Positions 48,801 through 56,410 of a stretch of 62,305 nt of DNA are shown piece by piece; within the stretch, counting starts at the first letter, position 1, and the number at the start of each line of letters is the position of its first letter. A program made the translations under genes and the position numbers. Below the pieces are notes generated by a model. That model was given only the letters and a program-made list of their open reading frames with translations. It was not told the origin of the DNA and did not search any database. Source of the DNA: Promineifilum sp. (GTDB taxonomy: Bacteria; Chloroflexota; Anaerolineae; Promineifilales; Promineifilaceae); assembly GCA_018058545.1 (NCBI GenBank), contig JAGOZU010000009.1:1-62305 (forward strand), read 5' to 3'.

Positions 48801-48966
48801 TGGGGGATGGCTCCGGTTCGGCCGTGTCGGCCGGTGTCTGTGTTTCGGTAGACCCCACGGTTTCCGGGGTTGGAGTGGCCTCTTGCCGTCCGCGGCGGCA
48901 GGCCGCCAGGGCCAGCAATAGCGCCAGAGTCAGGAGGACAATTTGGGTGAGAGCGTTTCTGCGCAT
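42880..48966 (-). CDS. Lipoprotein alpha-2-macroglobulin without thioester motif
   Basis: The 2028-residue protein starts with a signal peptide and lipobox LALAAC (Cys23), followed by a Pro/Thr-rich linker (27-65) and Ig-like repeats (about 70-480). MG-type macroglobulin domains then follow, with YIYTDRPIYRPGDTVHFKGI near 700. A Gly-rich loop lies near 1275-1290 (PGGGGMGGGGDGAM). The A2M core holds PLPDNVTTWRMNSKAATTDT, and an alpha/alpha toroid carries WGWCFSGESDPWISAQS. Bacterial A2Ms trap proteases in the periplasm through a CxEQ thioester. At the matching position the sequence is NECAGSLSDRLL (Cys1537), so Glu-Gln is replaced by Gly-Ser. No penicillin-binding protein 1C gene is adjacent. 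A terminator follows. Confidence 0.92.
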   Translation of the reverse strand: MRRNALTQIVLLTLALLLALAACRRGRQEATPTPETVGSTETQTPADTAEPEPSPTTKPATVNAVPPEAIDWPPQVVTSDPLPGQEIAIDTPITLRFDQPMNQTSVEAAFSVEPPVDGQLSWPEPSVAVFTPAKSLAVGQSYLVRVANTANALNGQTLQEAVEFAIQTTGPLRVSQYTPSDGSGSVQTDAIITVVFNKPVVPLVSSGEQAGLPQPLIFDPPASGTGEWTSTSIYRFIPDPALAGATNYTVSVDPALTDITGSVIEDAPTFRFTTIRPDVVTIEPADMAMRIAPTTPITVTFNMPMDPATTEAATDLRESGGAAVTLNYEWLEDGRVVVMTPAEPLPLNTVFNLTVGRSAASANGQATKGRDHTSRFTMVPFPAVIRTVPADGMVADFYQRGISIEFASPMVDATIEDQIIITPDPGNVDYFFNQWEGSYSARLEFHLDPETEYTVTVPATAADPYGNTLGQPYTFTFTAAPYPSMASLNLPPQAAQLSTSFPTNVQIMYRNVSRLDVSLYETGVVPSYITNPYLLMEPHSPGALVFETSIPVEMSGALGIQTVELAGGGALPTGLYELRVNTPELDDDSRWWQNRVVLLVVADTNLVIKEMFGEVNVWATDLATGEPVSGLNLALYHRSGYEDGAAVTDADGFARFAYEPNDSYLGGVTVVSNQPGEAGFGAATTNWDGGIRPWRTGISTDTSREQAIYAYIYTDRPIYRPGDTVHFKGIVRNTGFGRFSLPSVTSLDLTINPDFYWGEETFKEKLNVTVDEDGVFSGDYVLPDDMSLGSYSFAITGDYWLSNRSFTVAEYRTPEFMVSVTPETPELLRGQATSVEVNATYLFGGSAAGLPVSWTAYEKEFVPEFDTAPGYVFNDQGGLNYEDFNPFFGFGNDGTGQTVASGDVETDAAGNATVSLPANLLDDADEGSRLVTVEANVGGLGEFPISGRSEITFHAADAYVGLRALDYLATAGKATTFDLLTVDWSGDPVVNRAVEVVYYERKWKSERVSDYDFYSTRWTPIDTEVHRESVTTDGSGKASLAFAPESGGSYIVAATLTDSGGRRQFSSLSFWSIDADFAGWRTDPNERSLELKPDKTEYRAGETAHILVQSPFAQTVNAWLVIERGNIIEQRVVEVSGSTVLDVPISEEFAPNVHVTVAVVKPVNREDSDFPYADIRIGFAELTVPPDQFDLNVTITPGAEEYMPGSTATFDVAVTDQAGNPVQAEISLALVDLGVLLLKEDNAPPILDAFYTPQPLRSNTGSGLLITGEGRAIEEPLPGGGGMGGGGDGAMALESARLPGEDEEGVRKDFKDTAFWEAQVMTDANGRVSVEVPLPDNVTTWRMNSKAATTDTRVGQSYADILARLPLIVRPVTPRFFTVGDSLSLSANVNNNTDAPIEAAVSLDALGLVIDGEATQTVTVPADGRVLVSWPVTIEDVQFADITFRVEGGGFSDASKPTMGVGPDALLPVYRYDGRDFVATAGELNEAGRRVEALILPQGVNTREGEVLIRLQPSLAAAIIESFDIVNDPVFPFFNECAGSLSDRLLHNTAIEKAIRDLNVDQAGLAAALAERNAGDASKLAALQMGNGGWGWCFSGESDPWISAQSVLALTRANELGYSVSSAVLGKGAGYLTSNLTAVGRIGNASAANRQAFFLYVLAQAGKNVVDHADELLDEHRALMDPYAKALLALAYEASGESDENQQALLADLNDEVIMSATGAHWEDAEQDFLNLSSDIRGTAMVIDALSLLQPDSPLLPPAVRWIMVAREAETWSTLHTTAWSVFALSDWMVASGELEPDYAYELLLNLASQTEGTFTPDDATASETVEIPVSDLVVGDTNFFDFQRGSGNGRLYYTLRLNSAIAVDQIDPISRGFTVERQYFDAACDPEAGACEPINSIPAGGQVRVELTIVVSNDRVFVTVEDPIPSGTDAIDPNLLTSQSGRAGGIVPAEGEFAHGFWGWWYFDHIQYRDEKVVFLSQFLPAGTYQYSYYLQSNIPGTYQVMPATAREQYFPEVFGRSEGMIFTITK

Positions 48967-49189
48967 GGTTTACCCTCTTGAAGGCATTGGACGATCAAAG
49001 ATCGCCGGGTGTTGACTTGGTGTTCGCCGGCACGGCGGCGACGAATCGGCCGCCCGCCGGTTATATGGATGACGCTGCCCGATATGAATTGGTTCCACAG
49101 GTGCGAGTTTCAATCGATGGTGAACTCCCAATCACCTTGATATGCTCGCGGAAAACAGGCCAACCAGTGAGATTTGCTGCTTACCTGTC

Positions 49190-49221
49190 ATTATAACATA
49201 GATTGACGAGGCCGATGTCAA
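49190..49221 (-). promoter_or_regulatory. Promoter candidate for the macroglobulin gene
   Basis: Minus-strand TGTTATAAT (extended -10, core 49195-49190) with TTGACA at 49221-49216. The 20-bp spacer is longer than ideal, but the extended -10 can compensate. Confidence 0.4.
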
Positions 49222-49272
49222 CCCCGACGCGAGGGAAATGGATGCTTTTCACAACCGTTCAGTCGGCCGTCT

Positions 49273-49301
49273 TTGCCGCCATCCGTTCCCTTTCATATAA
49301 T
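49273..49301 (+). promoter_or_regulatory. Promoter candidate for the tpiA operon
   Basis: TTGCCG (49273-49278), a 17-bp spacer and a perfect TATAAT (49296-49301), giving a leader of about 158 nt before the tpiA ATG. Confidence 0.5.
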
Positions 49302-49465
49302 CAGTACAGTGAAATGAGTGGGCGTCGGACCCATTGGCCGGATGTGAATGTCCCACGGCCTGTGTCGCCGCCCCATCATGACTGATCGATCCCGGTTCGT
49401 CATCCGTCCAACTGAGTTAACATCGCGAGCCGGGTGAACCTTGCCAAGACTTTAATGGAGAAACC

Positions 49466-50221
49466 ATGCGTACCCCATTTGTTGCCGGAAACTGGAAGAT
49501 GAACAAGACGGCCGATGCGGCCGTATCCTTCGTGCGCGAGATCGCCCCTGAACTGGATGCCATTGCCGGGATTGACATCGGCATCTGTCCACCTTTCATC
49601 GCCATACCAGGCGTGGCCCAAGCGTTGGCCGGGACGAAGATCGGCGTCGGCGCGCAGAACATGTACTACGAGGCGAGTGGCGCCTACACGGGTGAAGTCT
49701 CCCCGGCCATGCTCCAGGAGCTGTGTCGCTATGTCATCCTGGGCCATTCGGAGCGTCGCGCGCTGTTCGGCGAGACGGATGAGGGCGTTAACAGGAAGAT
49801 CAAGGCCGCGCTGGAATACAACCTGATCCCCATCGTATGCGTCGGTGAGAGCCTGGCCCAGAACGAGGCGGGCGAGACGCAAGCCTTCGTCAGCGGGCAG
49901 GTCCGCGCCGCCTTCGCCGGACTCAGCGATTGGCAGGCGGCCGTCTGCGTTGTGGCCTATGAACCTATCTGGGCCATCGGCACCGGTCGCTCGGCCACCG
50001 CCCGGCAAGCCGGGGACATCATCCGCATGTCCGTCCGTGACGTGTTGGCCGACATGTTCGGCCATGATACGGCTCAGGCGATTCGTATTCAGTACGGCGG
50101 CAGCGTGACCGAGGATAATATCGCCGACTATATGGCCCAGCCCGACATCGACGGCGCTCTGGTGGGCGGCGCGTCCCTGAAACCGAGCTTCATCGGTCTG
50201 GTTCGCGGAGCCGTGGGCTAA
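49466..50221 (+). CDS. tpiA: Triosephosphate isomerase
   Basis: The 251-residue glycolytic enzyme interconverts dihydroxyacetone phosphate and glyceraldehyde-3-phosphate. Catalytic residues are all present: Lys11 in GNWKMNKT, His94 in GHSERR, and Glu166 in AYEPIWAIGTG, with the loop 6 hinge and the phosphate-binding QYGGSV and GALVGGASL. Length is standard. It heads a plus-strand run that includes transaldolase, so central carbon metabolism is clustered here. The next gene begins 83 bp downstream. Confidence 0.97.
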   Translation: MRTPFVAGNWKMNKTADAAVSFVREIAPELDAIAGIDIGICPPFIAIPGVAQALAGTKIGVGAQNMYYEASGAYTGEVSPAMLQELCRYVILGHSERRALFGETDEGVNRKIKAALEYNLIPIVCVGESLAQNEAGETQAFVSGQVRAAFAGLSDWQAAVCVVAYEPIWAIGTGRSATARQAGDIIRMSVRDVLADMFGHDTAQAIRIQYGGSVTEDNIADYMAQPDIDGALVGGASLKPSFIGLVRGAVG

Positions 50222-50304
50222 CGCTCCCGGAAATGGCCGCGACGATGGGGCGGCCGCTTGAGAAAGGCGCGGGCATTCCCCGGAAGCGAGCGACATGGAA
50301 GACG

Positions 50305-51087
50305 ATGAATGATCTTTTGATGCCTTTTATATGGATGGTCATTGGACTCGTCTGCCTGATACTCATGCAGAGGTGGATCCATGCCCATTTGCACGGCATC
50401 AGCCTCCTGTTGGCCGGCCGTTCCGATTGGGCCGTCATCGTCTATGCGGTCGTCCTGTTTCCTGGGGTCGTCCTGCATGAGGCCAGCCATTGGGTGATGG
50501 CCACATTGCTGGGCGTGCGCACGGGCGGGGTTTCCTTGCTGCCGCGCCGCCAACCCGACGGGTCCCTGCAGTTAGGCTATGTGGAGTATTACAAGGGGCC
50601 AACGCTCGGTCCCCTCCGCGAGAGCCTGATCGGCGCGGCTCCGCTGATCAGCGGCACGGCGGTCATCCTGCTCATCGGCAGGCATGTCTTCGGCGTGACG
50701 AGTCTGGCGAGCGCCATGCGCACGGGGGATGTCGCCGTCATGACCGATGCCGTGCTCCAACTGCTGGCCGCGCCCAATATCCTGGTCTGGCTCTATCTCA
50801 TCTTCGCCGTCAGCAGCGCCATGCTGCCCAGCCGCTCTGACCGGCATGCCTGGCCTGGATTCCTGGCCATCATGGCTGTCGTGGTGGTGGCCGTCGCCTG
50901 GCTCGGCAATCAGATTGGCCTGATCGACGATCTGGCCCGGCCGGTCGCCGTTCTGTTTGGCTATCTGGGCACGGCCTTCTTCATCGCCATCGCCGTCGGC
51001 CTGATCTGCATGGTGTTCATCGCTTTGCTTGAATGGATCTTCGGCCGAATCAGAGGGGCCAGTGTTGTCTACGGCCGCGAGGCGTAG
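50305..51087 (+). CDS. M50-like membrane metalloprotease (HEASH motif)
   Basis: A 260-residue membrane protein with about six helices. HEASH at 58-62, within a hydrophobic segment (VVLFPGVVLHEASHWVMATL), is the HExxH zinc site of intramembrane site-2-type proteases. LYLIFAVSSAMLPSRSDRHA is a later segment that may supply the Asp ligand (SAMLPSRSD), as in family M50 variants. No PDZ domain is present. The ATG at 50305 is preferred because GGAAG lies just upstream; an upstream start adds 24 residues. It may cleave a membrane regulator; its substrate is unknown. Confidence 0.75.
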   Translation: MNDLLMPFIWMVIGLVCLILMQRWIHAHLHGISLLLAGRSDWAVIVYAVVLFPGVVLHEASHWVMATLLGVRTGGVSLLPRRQPDGSLQLGYVEYYKGPTLGPLRESLIGAAPLISGTAVILLIGRHVFGVTSLASAMRTGDVAVMTDAVLQLLAAPNILVWLYLIFAVSSAMLPSRSDRHAWPGFLAIMAVVVVAVAWLGNQIGLIDDLARPVAVLFGYLGTAFFIAIAVGLICMVFIALLEWIFGRIRGASVVYGREA

Positions 51088-51251
51088 AGAGAACACCCGG
51101 ACACAGGGGTTAATTGTTTCATGAATCACTGTTTCTGCCGTTGCGCGCTTTAAGGCTATTGCGTCAGGCGGCCGTGATTGTGACTCGAATGACTTGCTAT
51201 CAAAATAATATTGCTGCGCTGTCTGTTATGAAGCGCAAAGGAGAATCAATC

Positions 51252-52364
51252 ATGAATCCACTCGTCGAATTACACGCTTTCGGCCAAAGCTTCTGGTACG
51301 ACAACATTCGACGCGACTATTTGACCAACGGTACCATCAAGTCGCTCATCGACAATGACGGCATGCGAGGTATGACCTCGAACCCGACCATATTCGATAA
51401 GGCAATTGCCGGGACGGATGACTATGATACCCAGATCGCTGAGCTGACGGCCCAGGGCGCTGACATCAATTCCATTTACGAGGCCCTGGTCATATCGGAT
51501 ATCCAGGCCGCTTGCGACCTGTTTGCGCCTGTATTTAAGGAGTCAAACGGCGGTGACGGCTTCGTGAGCCTTGAGGTTTCGCCCTATCTGGCCCACGACA
51601 CCGAGGGAACGATTCACGAAGCGCGGCGACTACATGCCGCCGTCGGCCGGCCGAACCTGATGATCAAGGTTCCGGCCACGCCGGAGGGCATCCCCGCCAT
51701 TCGCGCCCTGACCGGCGAGGGCCTTAACATCAATATCACCCTGATGTTCAACATGGCCCATTACGAGGCTGTCTCCAAGGCTTATATCGACGGGCTGCGG
51801 GACTGGATGGGGCGCGGCGGCGACCCCCGCCAAATCGTATCCGTAGCCTCTTTCTTCGTTAGCCGGGTTGATACCATCGTCGACAAGCATCTGGCCGCGT
51901 TAGGCGATCCGGCCGCACTTGCGCTGATGGGTCGGTCAGCCGTGGCCAGTTCCCGCCTTGTCTACAAGCGTTACAAGGAGATTTTCCGCGATCCCGCGGG
52001 TGAGTTCGCCGATCTGGCGGCCGCCGGCGCCAACGTCCAGCGCTTGCTGTGGGCGTCTACAAGCACCAAGAACCCGGCCTATTCCGATACGCTCTACATT
52101 GCCGAGCTAATTGGCCCCGACACGGTGACTACGGTAACTCCGGCGACTATCGAGGCCTTCCGCGACCATGGCCAGGTGGCCGACACTCTGGAAGGCGACC
52201 TGGATGATGCGCGGCATGTCCTCGATCAACTGGCCGAGTTTAAGATCGATTTCAACGACCTGACCGAGCAGTTGCTTGTCGATGGCGTGGCCGCCTTCAC
52301 CAAATCATTTGATTCCTTGATGGCGTCCATCGCTGCCAAGGGCGAGAGCCTGAGGAAAGGGTAA
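51252..52364 (+). CDS. tal: Transaldolase
   Basis: The 370-residue pentose-phosphate enzyme transfers a dihydroxyacetone unit between sugar phosphates by a Schiff base. GMTSNPTIFDKAI (40-52), LEVSPYLAHDT (107-117), catalytic Lys139 in NLMIKVPATPEGI and NITLMFNMAHYEAV are all diagnostic of the longer bacterial/actinobacterial transaldolase type. AAAGGAG lies upstream of the ATG at 51252. The cyclic-nucleotide-binding gene follows 13 bp later and is likely co-transcribed. Confidence 0.95.
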   Translation: MNPLVELHAFGQSFWYDNIRRDYLTNGTIKSLIDNDGMRGMTSNPTIFDKAIAGTDDYDTQIAELTAQGADINSIYEALVISDIQAACDLFAPVFKESNGGDGFVSLEVSPYLAHDTEGTIHEARRLHAAVGRPNLMIKVPATPEGIPAIRALTGEGLNINITLMFNMAHYEAVSKAYIDGLRDWMGRGGDPRQIVSVASFFVSRVDTIVDKHLAALGDPAALALMGRSAVASSRLVYKRYKEIFRDPAGEFADLAAAGANVQRLLWASTSTKNPAYSDTLYIAELIGPDTVTTVTPATIEAFRDHGQVADTLEGDLDDARHVLDQLAEFKIDFNDLTEQLLVDGVAAFTKSFDSLMASIAAKGESLRKG

Positions 52365-52377
52365 CGGATAAATATCG

Positions 52378-52896
52378 ATGCAGCAGCCAACCATTCGCAC
52401 CATTCTGGCCACGTCCGGGATATTCGACACGTTCAATGAAGCTCAACTGACGCTGGTCGCCGCCTTGTGCACGCCGGTCAGTTACAATAAGGGGCACGTG
52501 TTGATATCCGAAAACGACCCGTCAAGCGATATGTACATCATCGGCCGCGGCGGAGTGGAGGTGCTCGTCGATCCCGATGCAGTGGGCGAGGGCAGCCGGC
52601 TCACATCAACGGACCCGGCTGTGCTGACCGAACTCCGCCAGGGTCAGGTCGTGGGCGAGGTCGCGCTCGTCGATCAGGGCGTCCGCTCGGCCACCATTCG
52701 CGTCAGCCGCGACGACACCTTGCTGTTGCGCCTGCGACGCGATCAGCTCATGCGCCTGTGTGAGACCTATCCTGTGCTTGGCTTCAAGCTGATGCGAAAT
52801 CTGGCCACCGAATTGGCGACCAGGATACGCAATACCGATTGGTTGGTTCGCCAGTATCAATTGCGCCTGCAATCTGGGGAAAACTTGTCGGGTTGA
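52378..52896 (+). CDS. Cyclic nucleotide-binding domain protein
   Basis: The 172-residue protein consists of a cNMP-binding beta-roll. ILATSGIFDTFNEAQLTLVA leads in. The phosphate-binding cassette is GEVALVDQGVRSATIRVS, with the Gly-Glu and Arg residues expected for cAMP or cGMP contact. A C-terminal helix (KLMRNLATELATRIRNTD) follows. There is no DNA-binding domain, unlike CRP. It could be a sensory or scaffold partner. It follows transaldolase by 13 bp and precedes a glycosyltransferase by 42 bp. Confidence 0.87.
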   Translation: MQQPTIRTILATSGIFDTFNEAQLTLVAALCTPVSYNKGHVLISENDPSSDMYIIGRGGVEVLVDPDAVGEGSRLTSTDPAVLTELRQGQVVGEVALVDQGVRSATIRVSRDDTLLLRLRRDQLMRLCETYPVLGFKLMRNLATELATRIRNTDWLVRQYQLRLQSGENLSG

Positions 52897-52938
52897 CGTC
52901 CATATCTGGTGAATCCGCGGTTCACTGAAGGAGGAAAT

Positions 52939-54237
52939 ATGCGCATCGGGATGGTTTCGGCCACCTACGATCCCTCGGTCGTAAACGGTGCCGTGCGGAT
53001 GGTCAGCCTATACAAGCGTTATCTGGAGGAGTTGGGCCATGAGGTGACGATCTTCACCCTCGGCAATAGCACCGAGAAGGACCTCGAAGCGCGCATCTAC
53101 CGTTCCTCCGGCATCCGTTTGGGAAAATACGGCTATTTCGTCAGCATGAGCTATAGCCGAGAGGCGCAGGCGATGCTGGCCCAGATGGATATCGTTCATT
53201 GCCACCACCTCATCATGAGCGTGGAGATGGCCCACCGTTACGCCCGTTGCCCGATCGTCTACACCAATCACACCCGCTACGATCTGTACACCGGCGCTTA
53301 CACGCCATTACCCCAGCCGGCGGCTGATGCCATCATGCGCCAGGTTTGGCCGGAATACACCAGCCTGGCCGATGTGGTCATCGCCCCATCGAAGGGGGTG
53401 CGCGATGTTCTGGCTGATTTCGGTGTCAGCGCCCGAACGGTGGTCATAGAGAACGGCATCGAACTCGATCGGTTTCTCCACCCGCACCAGCCGCGCGCCA
53501 AATCGGACTATGGCCTGCCGGAGTCGGCGAAACTCCTGATGTATATCGGCCGTCTGGCTTCGGAAAAAGATCTGCCGACGTTGCTGAAACAGTTCGCCGT
53601 GGCGCGGGAACTCGTCCCGGATTTGTATTTGGCCCTGATTGGCAAGGGGCCACAAGAAGCGGAACTAATCGAACAGGTAGAGGAGTCAGGGCTTCAACCC
53701 TTCGTCCAGTTCCGGGGCACAGTACCATACGATGAGGTGGCCGATTGGCTGGCACCGGCCGATGCTTTCGTGACCGCTTCCACCAGCGAAGTGCATCCCC
53801 TGACGGTCATCGAGGCGATGGCCGCCGGCAAGCCGATCGGCGCGGTCCACTCGCCGGGGATCTCCGACACCGTCGAGCATGGCGTGACCGGCTTCCTGAC
53901 CGCCCAGGCGGCGGGACTGGACGCGGCGATAGTGGCGCTGATGGCCGATCCGGCGCGAACGCGAGCCATGGGCGCGGCGGCGCGCGAGGCCGGCAAGCGA
54001 TTTGACATCCACAGGACAGTCGCCAAAACGGTCGAGCTTTATGAAGAACTGCTGGAGGCGCGGCCGGACCTGCAACGTAGTGAGCCACATGGCCGGTGGT
54101 CGCGCCGAACCGAGAAATGGGCCGGCTTGCTCGACCAGCTGGCCGATATTATCCGCCAATCGGACGACGCGATTGGCGGGAACCGTACTTGGTGGCCACC
54201 GGGGGAGATAACGACACAGAGGCCGATCGATGAGTGA
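52939..54237 (+). CDS. Family 4 glycosyltransferase
   Basis: The 432-residue GT-B enzyme has N-terminal MRIGMVSATYDPSVVNGAVR (1-20) and VHCHHLIMSVEMAHRYARCP. The donor domain reads LLMYIGRLASEKDLPTLLKQ, LIGKGPQEAELIEQVEESGL and the EX7E-type motif ASTSEVHPLTVIEAMAAGKP. This pattern resembles diglucosyl-diacylglycerol/mannosyltransferases acting on lipids. A perfect AAGGAGG before the ATG fixes the start. Its end overlaps the yraN start by 8 bp. Sugar and acceptor are unknown. Confidence 0.92.
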   Translation: MRIGMVSATYDPSVVNGAVRMVSLYKRYLEELGHEVTIFTLGNSTEKDLEARIYRSSGIRLGKYGYFVSMSYSREAQAMLAQMDIVHCHHLIMSVEMAHRYARCPIVYTNHTRYDLYTGAYTPLPQPAADAIMRQVWPEYTSLADVVIAPSKGVRDVLADFGVSARTVVIENGIELDRFLHPHQPRAKSDYGLPESAKLLMYIGRLASEKDLPTLLKQFAVARELVPDLYLALIGKGPQEAELIEQVEESGLQPFVQFRGTVPYDEVADWLAPADAFVTASTSEVHPLTVIEAMAAGKPIGAVHSPGISDTVEHGVTGFLTAQAAGLDAAIVALMADPARTRAMGAAAREAGKRFDIHRTVAKTVELYEELLEARPDLQRSEPHGRWSRRTEKWAGLLDQLADIIRQSDDAIGGNRTWWPPGEITTQRPIDE

Positions 54238-54613
54238 GCGGCGCCCGGATTCCCGTCGTCGCCTGGGTCAATGGGGTGAAAATTTGGCCGCCCTCCATCT
54301 GGAAGCCCAAGGACTCGCGCTGATCGAGCGGAACTGGCGCTGTCGCGACGGCGAGATCGATCTGGTGGCTCGCGACGGTGAGACATTCGTCTTTGTGGAA
54401 GTGAAAACGCGCCGGGGCCGCAAGTTCGGCGCGCCTGAGGAAGCGTTAACACCCCATAAGGCCCAAAAGCTGCTGCAACTCGGTCAGAATTATATGGCCG
54501 AACATGAGCTGGATAACGTCAACTGGCGTATCGACCTGGTGGCGGTCGAGCTGGACGAGAACGGGCATCTGCTTCGTTGTGATCATATTCCCAACGCGGT
54601 GATGGGCTGGTAG
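54230..54613 (+). CDS. YraN/UPF0102 nuclease-fold protein
   Basis: The 127-residue protein matches UPF0102: LGQWGENLAALHLEAQGLAL, then RNWRCRDGEIDLVARDGETF and VFVEVKTRRG. The Glu/Asp/EVK set is a PD-(D/E)XK nuclease core, and biological function is not established. It overlaps the end of the glycosyltransferase and precedes miaA by 11 bp, so the three are one operon. Confidence 0.93.
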   Translation: MSERRPDSRRRLGQWGENLAALHLEAQGLALIERNWRCRDGEIDLVARDGETFVFVEVKTRRGRKFGAPEEALTPHKAQKLLQLGQNYMAEHELDNVNWRIDLVAVELDENGHLLRCDHIPNAVMGW

Positions 54614-54624
54614 GGGAGGGTTGG

Positions 54625-55545
54625 ATGAACCGGGAGCGACGCCCCCTTCTCGTCCTCGTCGGCCCGACAGCCGTGGGCAAGACCGCGCTCTCCATCTATC
54701 TGGCGAGCCGATTTAACGGTGAGATCGTCTCGGCCGATTCGCGCCTGTTTTATCGCGGGTTGGATATCGGCACCGCCAAGCCGCTCCCGGCCGAACGCGC
54801 TGCCGCCCCCCACCATCTCATCGACATCTGCCCGCCGGATGGGACGCTAAGCCTGGGCGAATATCAACGGCTGGCCACCAGGACGATCGATACCATCCTC
54901 GGCCGGAATCATCTGCCTGTTTTGGTTGGCGGCACGGGACAGTACGTCTCTGCCGTCATTGAGGGTTGGGGTATCCCGGAGGTCGCCCCCCGGCCGGAAC
55001 TTCGGGCCGCGCTGGAGGCGTTGGGCGAGGACGAGGCGGCCCGCTGGTTGGCGGCGCTTGATCCGGCGGCCGCGACGCGAATCGACCCGCGCAACTTCCG
55101 GCGGGTCATCCGGGCGCTGGAGGTGACGCTGGTGACCGGTCGCCCCATCACCGAACTGCAACGCAAAACCACGCCCCCCTATGATATTCGGGTCATCGGT
55201 CTGTGGCGCAGCCGTCGCTCGCTCTACGAGCGCATCGATGACCGCGTGGACGCAATGATGGCCGCGGGCCTGCTCGATGAGGTGCGCCGCTTGCGTGATG
55301 CCGGTTACGGCTCGGACTTGCCGTCGATGAGCGGGCTAGGGTACAGACAGCTGATGGCCTACCTGGCGGGCGAGACAAGTCTCGCTGAGGCGGTGGAGCG
55401 CATCAAGTTCGAGACCCATCGCTTTGCGCGGCAGCAAGCGACGTGGTTCCGGCGTGATGATCCGCGCATCACCTGGTTCGATCTGGATGAGGATGACGAT
55501 CCGCAGCAAGTAGCGGCGGCCGTTGAGGAATGGCTGCGCCGGTAG
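54625..55545 (+). CDS. miaA: tRNA dimethylallyltransferase
   Basis: The 306-residue enzyme adds a dimethylallyl group to N6 of A37 in tRNAs reading codons starting with U. LVGPTAVGKTALSIYLA carries the P-loop (13-20), and VSADSRLFYRGLDIGTAKPL has the base-binding Asp. HHLIDICPPDGTLSLGEYQ, LVGGTGQYVSAVI, and FETHRFARQQATWFRRD near the C-terminus complete the signature. MiaB is not in the window. Confidence 0.95.
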   Translation: MNRERRPLLVLVGPTAVGKTALSIYLASRFNGEIVSADSRLFYRGLDIGTAKPLPAERAAAPHHLIDICPPDGTLSLGEYQRLATRTIDTILGRNHLPVLVGGTGQYVSAVIEGWGIPEVAPRPELRAALEALGEDEAARWLAALDPAAATRIDPRNFRRVIRALEVTLVTGRPITELQRKTTPPYDIRVIGLWRSRRSLYERIDDRVDAMMAAGLLDEVRRLRDAGYGSDLPSMSGLGYRQLMAYLAGETSLAEAVERIKFETHRFARQQATWFRRDDPRITWFDLDEDDDPQQVAAAVEEWLRR

Positions 55546-55608
55546 TCTGTCGTCTGGCCAAATGGGTGGGACAGGGCCTTACGCCAGTCACCTCGCTTGT
55601 AGATCCCC

Positions 55609-56388
55609 TTACCCGGTGAGTCGCTCCACCAGCCGCCGAATCTCCGACTCGAAGGCCGTGTTGATGGGGAAGACCAGATTTTGCCGCCGGATGACGGCCG
55701 CGCGGGCTGCCAGATAGTTTTCCAGCAATTCGCCCAGACCACGGACGGTGGCCGTGGTGTCGCGGCTATACGTCGCCTGGATCAACTTTTGGCGGGCCGG
55801 CTCTTCGGGGGGCAGGGCAGCCAGCAGTGGCGGCAGCGTAAAGTACAGCAGCTGCAAGTAGATGGGAAACGGCTTGGCGGAATCGCCCCGTTTCAGCAAG
55901 CGTATCACGTCCCAGCACATCACCCAGAAACGGTTGTCGAGATCGGTCAACTCGGCCGGGCTTATGTAGGGCTGCGATGGGGCCAGCCGCGATGAGGCGG
56001 CCTGATGCTGCTCGGCCCAGTGGTCGCTGTCCTTCAGGACACGTAGCTCGCGATAGAGGGGGTGGGGGGCGATGGTCTCCATTGTTTCAAATAGGAAATC
56101 GACCTTGGCCCCGTTGCTATAGAGAGCGACGGCGAGAAACGACTCCACATGACCGGCATCGAAGGAACGCACGGCCACATAAGGCATGACTCCCTTGATG
56201 AATTCCTGTCGCGCGGCCCATCCGGTTTCCCGCTCGGCCGGATTGGCGTAAATCAGGGCGACGTCGACATCCGACCAGGTGTCCTCGGCTCGGCGGCCGA
56301 ACGCCCCATAGAGGTAACAAACCTGCACGGCCGGATCGGCTTGCACGTGGCGCTGAAGGCGGCCAATAAAGCGCTCTTGCTCGAACAT
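55609..56388 (-). CDS. Nucleotidyltransferase-fold protein (Pol beta superfamily)
   Basis: The 259-residue protein has VCYLYGAFGRRAEDTWSDVD, a G-x-G-S/R...SDxD pattern of minimal nucleotidyltransferases. It gives Asp40 and Asp42 as metal ligands, and a third Asp near KVDFLFETM. The rest is a helical domain. It resembles aminoglycoside or unknown nucleotidyltransferases, but no substrate can be named. The ATG at 56388 lies 23 bp after the PAP2-like gene stop (56411); a longer start would overlap that gene. Confidence 0.7.
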   Translation of the reverse strand: MFEQERFIGRLQRHVQADPAVQVCYLYGAFGRRAEDTWSDVDVALIYANPAERETGWAARQEFIKGVMPYVAVRSFDAGHVESFLAVALYSNGAKVDFLFETMETIAPHPLYRELRVLKDSDHWAEQHQAASSRLAPSQPYISPAELTDLDNRFWVMCWDVIRLLKRGDSAKPFPIYLQLLYFTLPPLLAALPPEEPARQKLIQATYSRDTTATVRGLGELLENYLAARAAVIRRQNLVFPINTAFESEIRRLVERLTG

Positions 56389-56410
56389 GATGGCTCGGAT
56401 TGTCCCCGGC

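Larger units (their letters stand above)
48967..49465 (+). other. 499-bp divergent intergenic region between macroglobulin and tpiA genes
   Basis: No convincing gene is seen. The short open frame at 48978-49196 has no family resemblance. The region holds promoter candidates in both directions: a minus-strand extended -10 (49190-49195) for the macroglobulin gene, giving a leader of about 220 nt, and a plus-strand promoter at 49273-49301 for tpiA. Confidence 0.6.

Noticed and set aside
48978-49196. Short plus-strand open frame in the macroglobulin-tpiA intergenic region
   Set aside because: No start signal, no recognisable domain, and it covers the probable macroglobulin leader.
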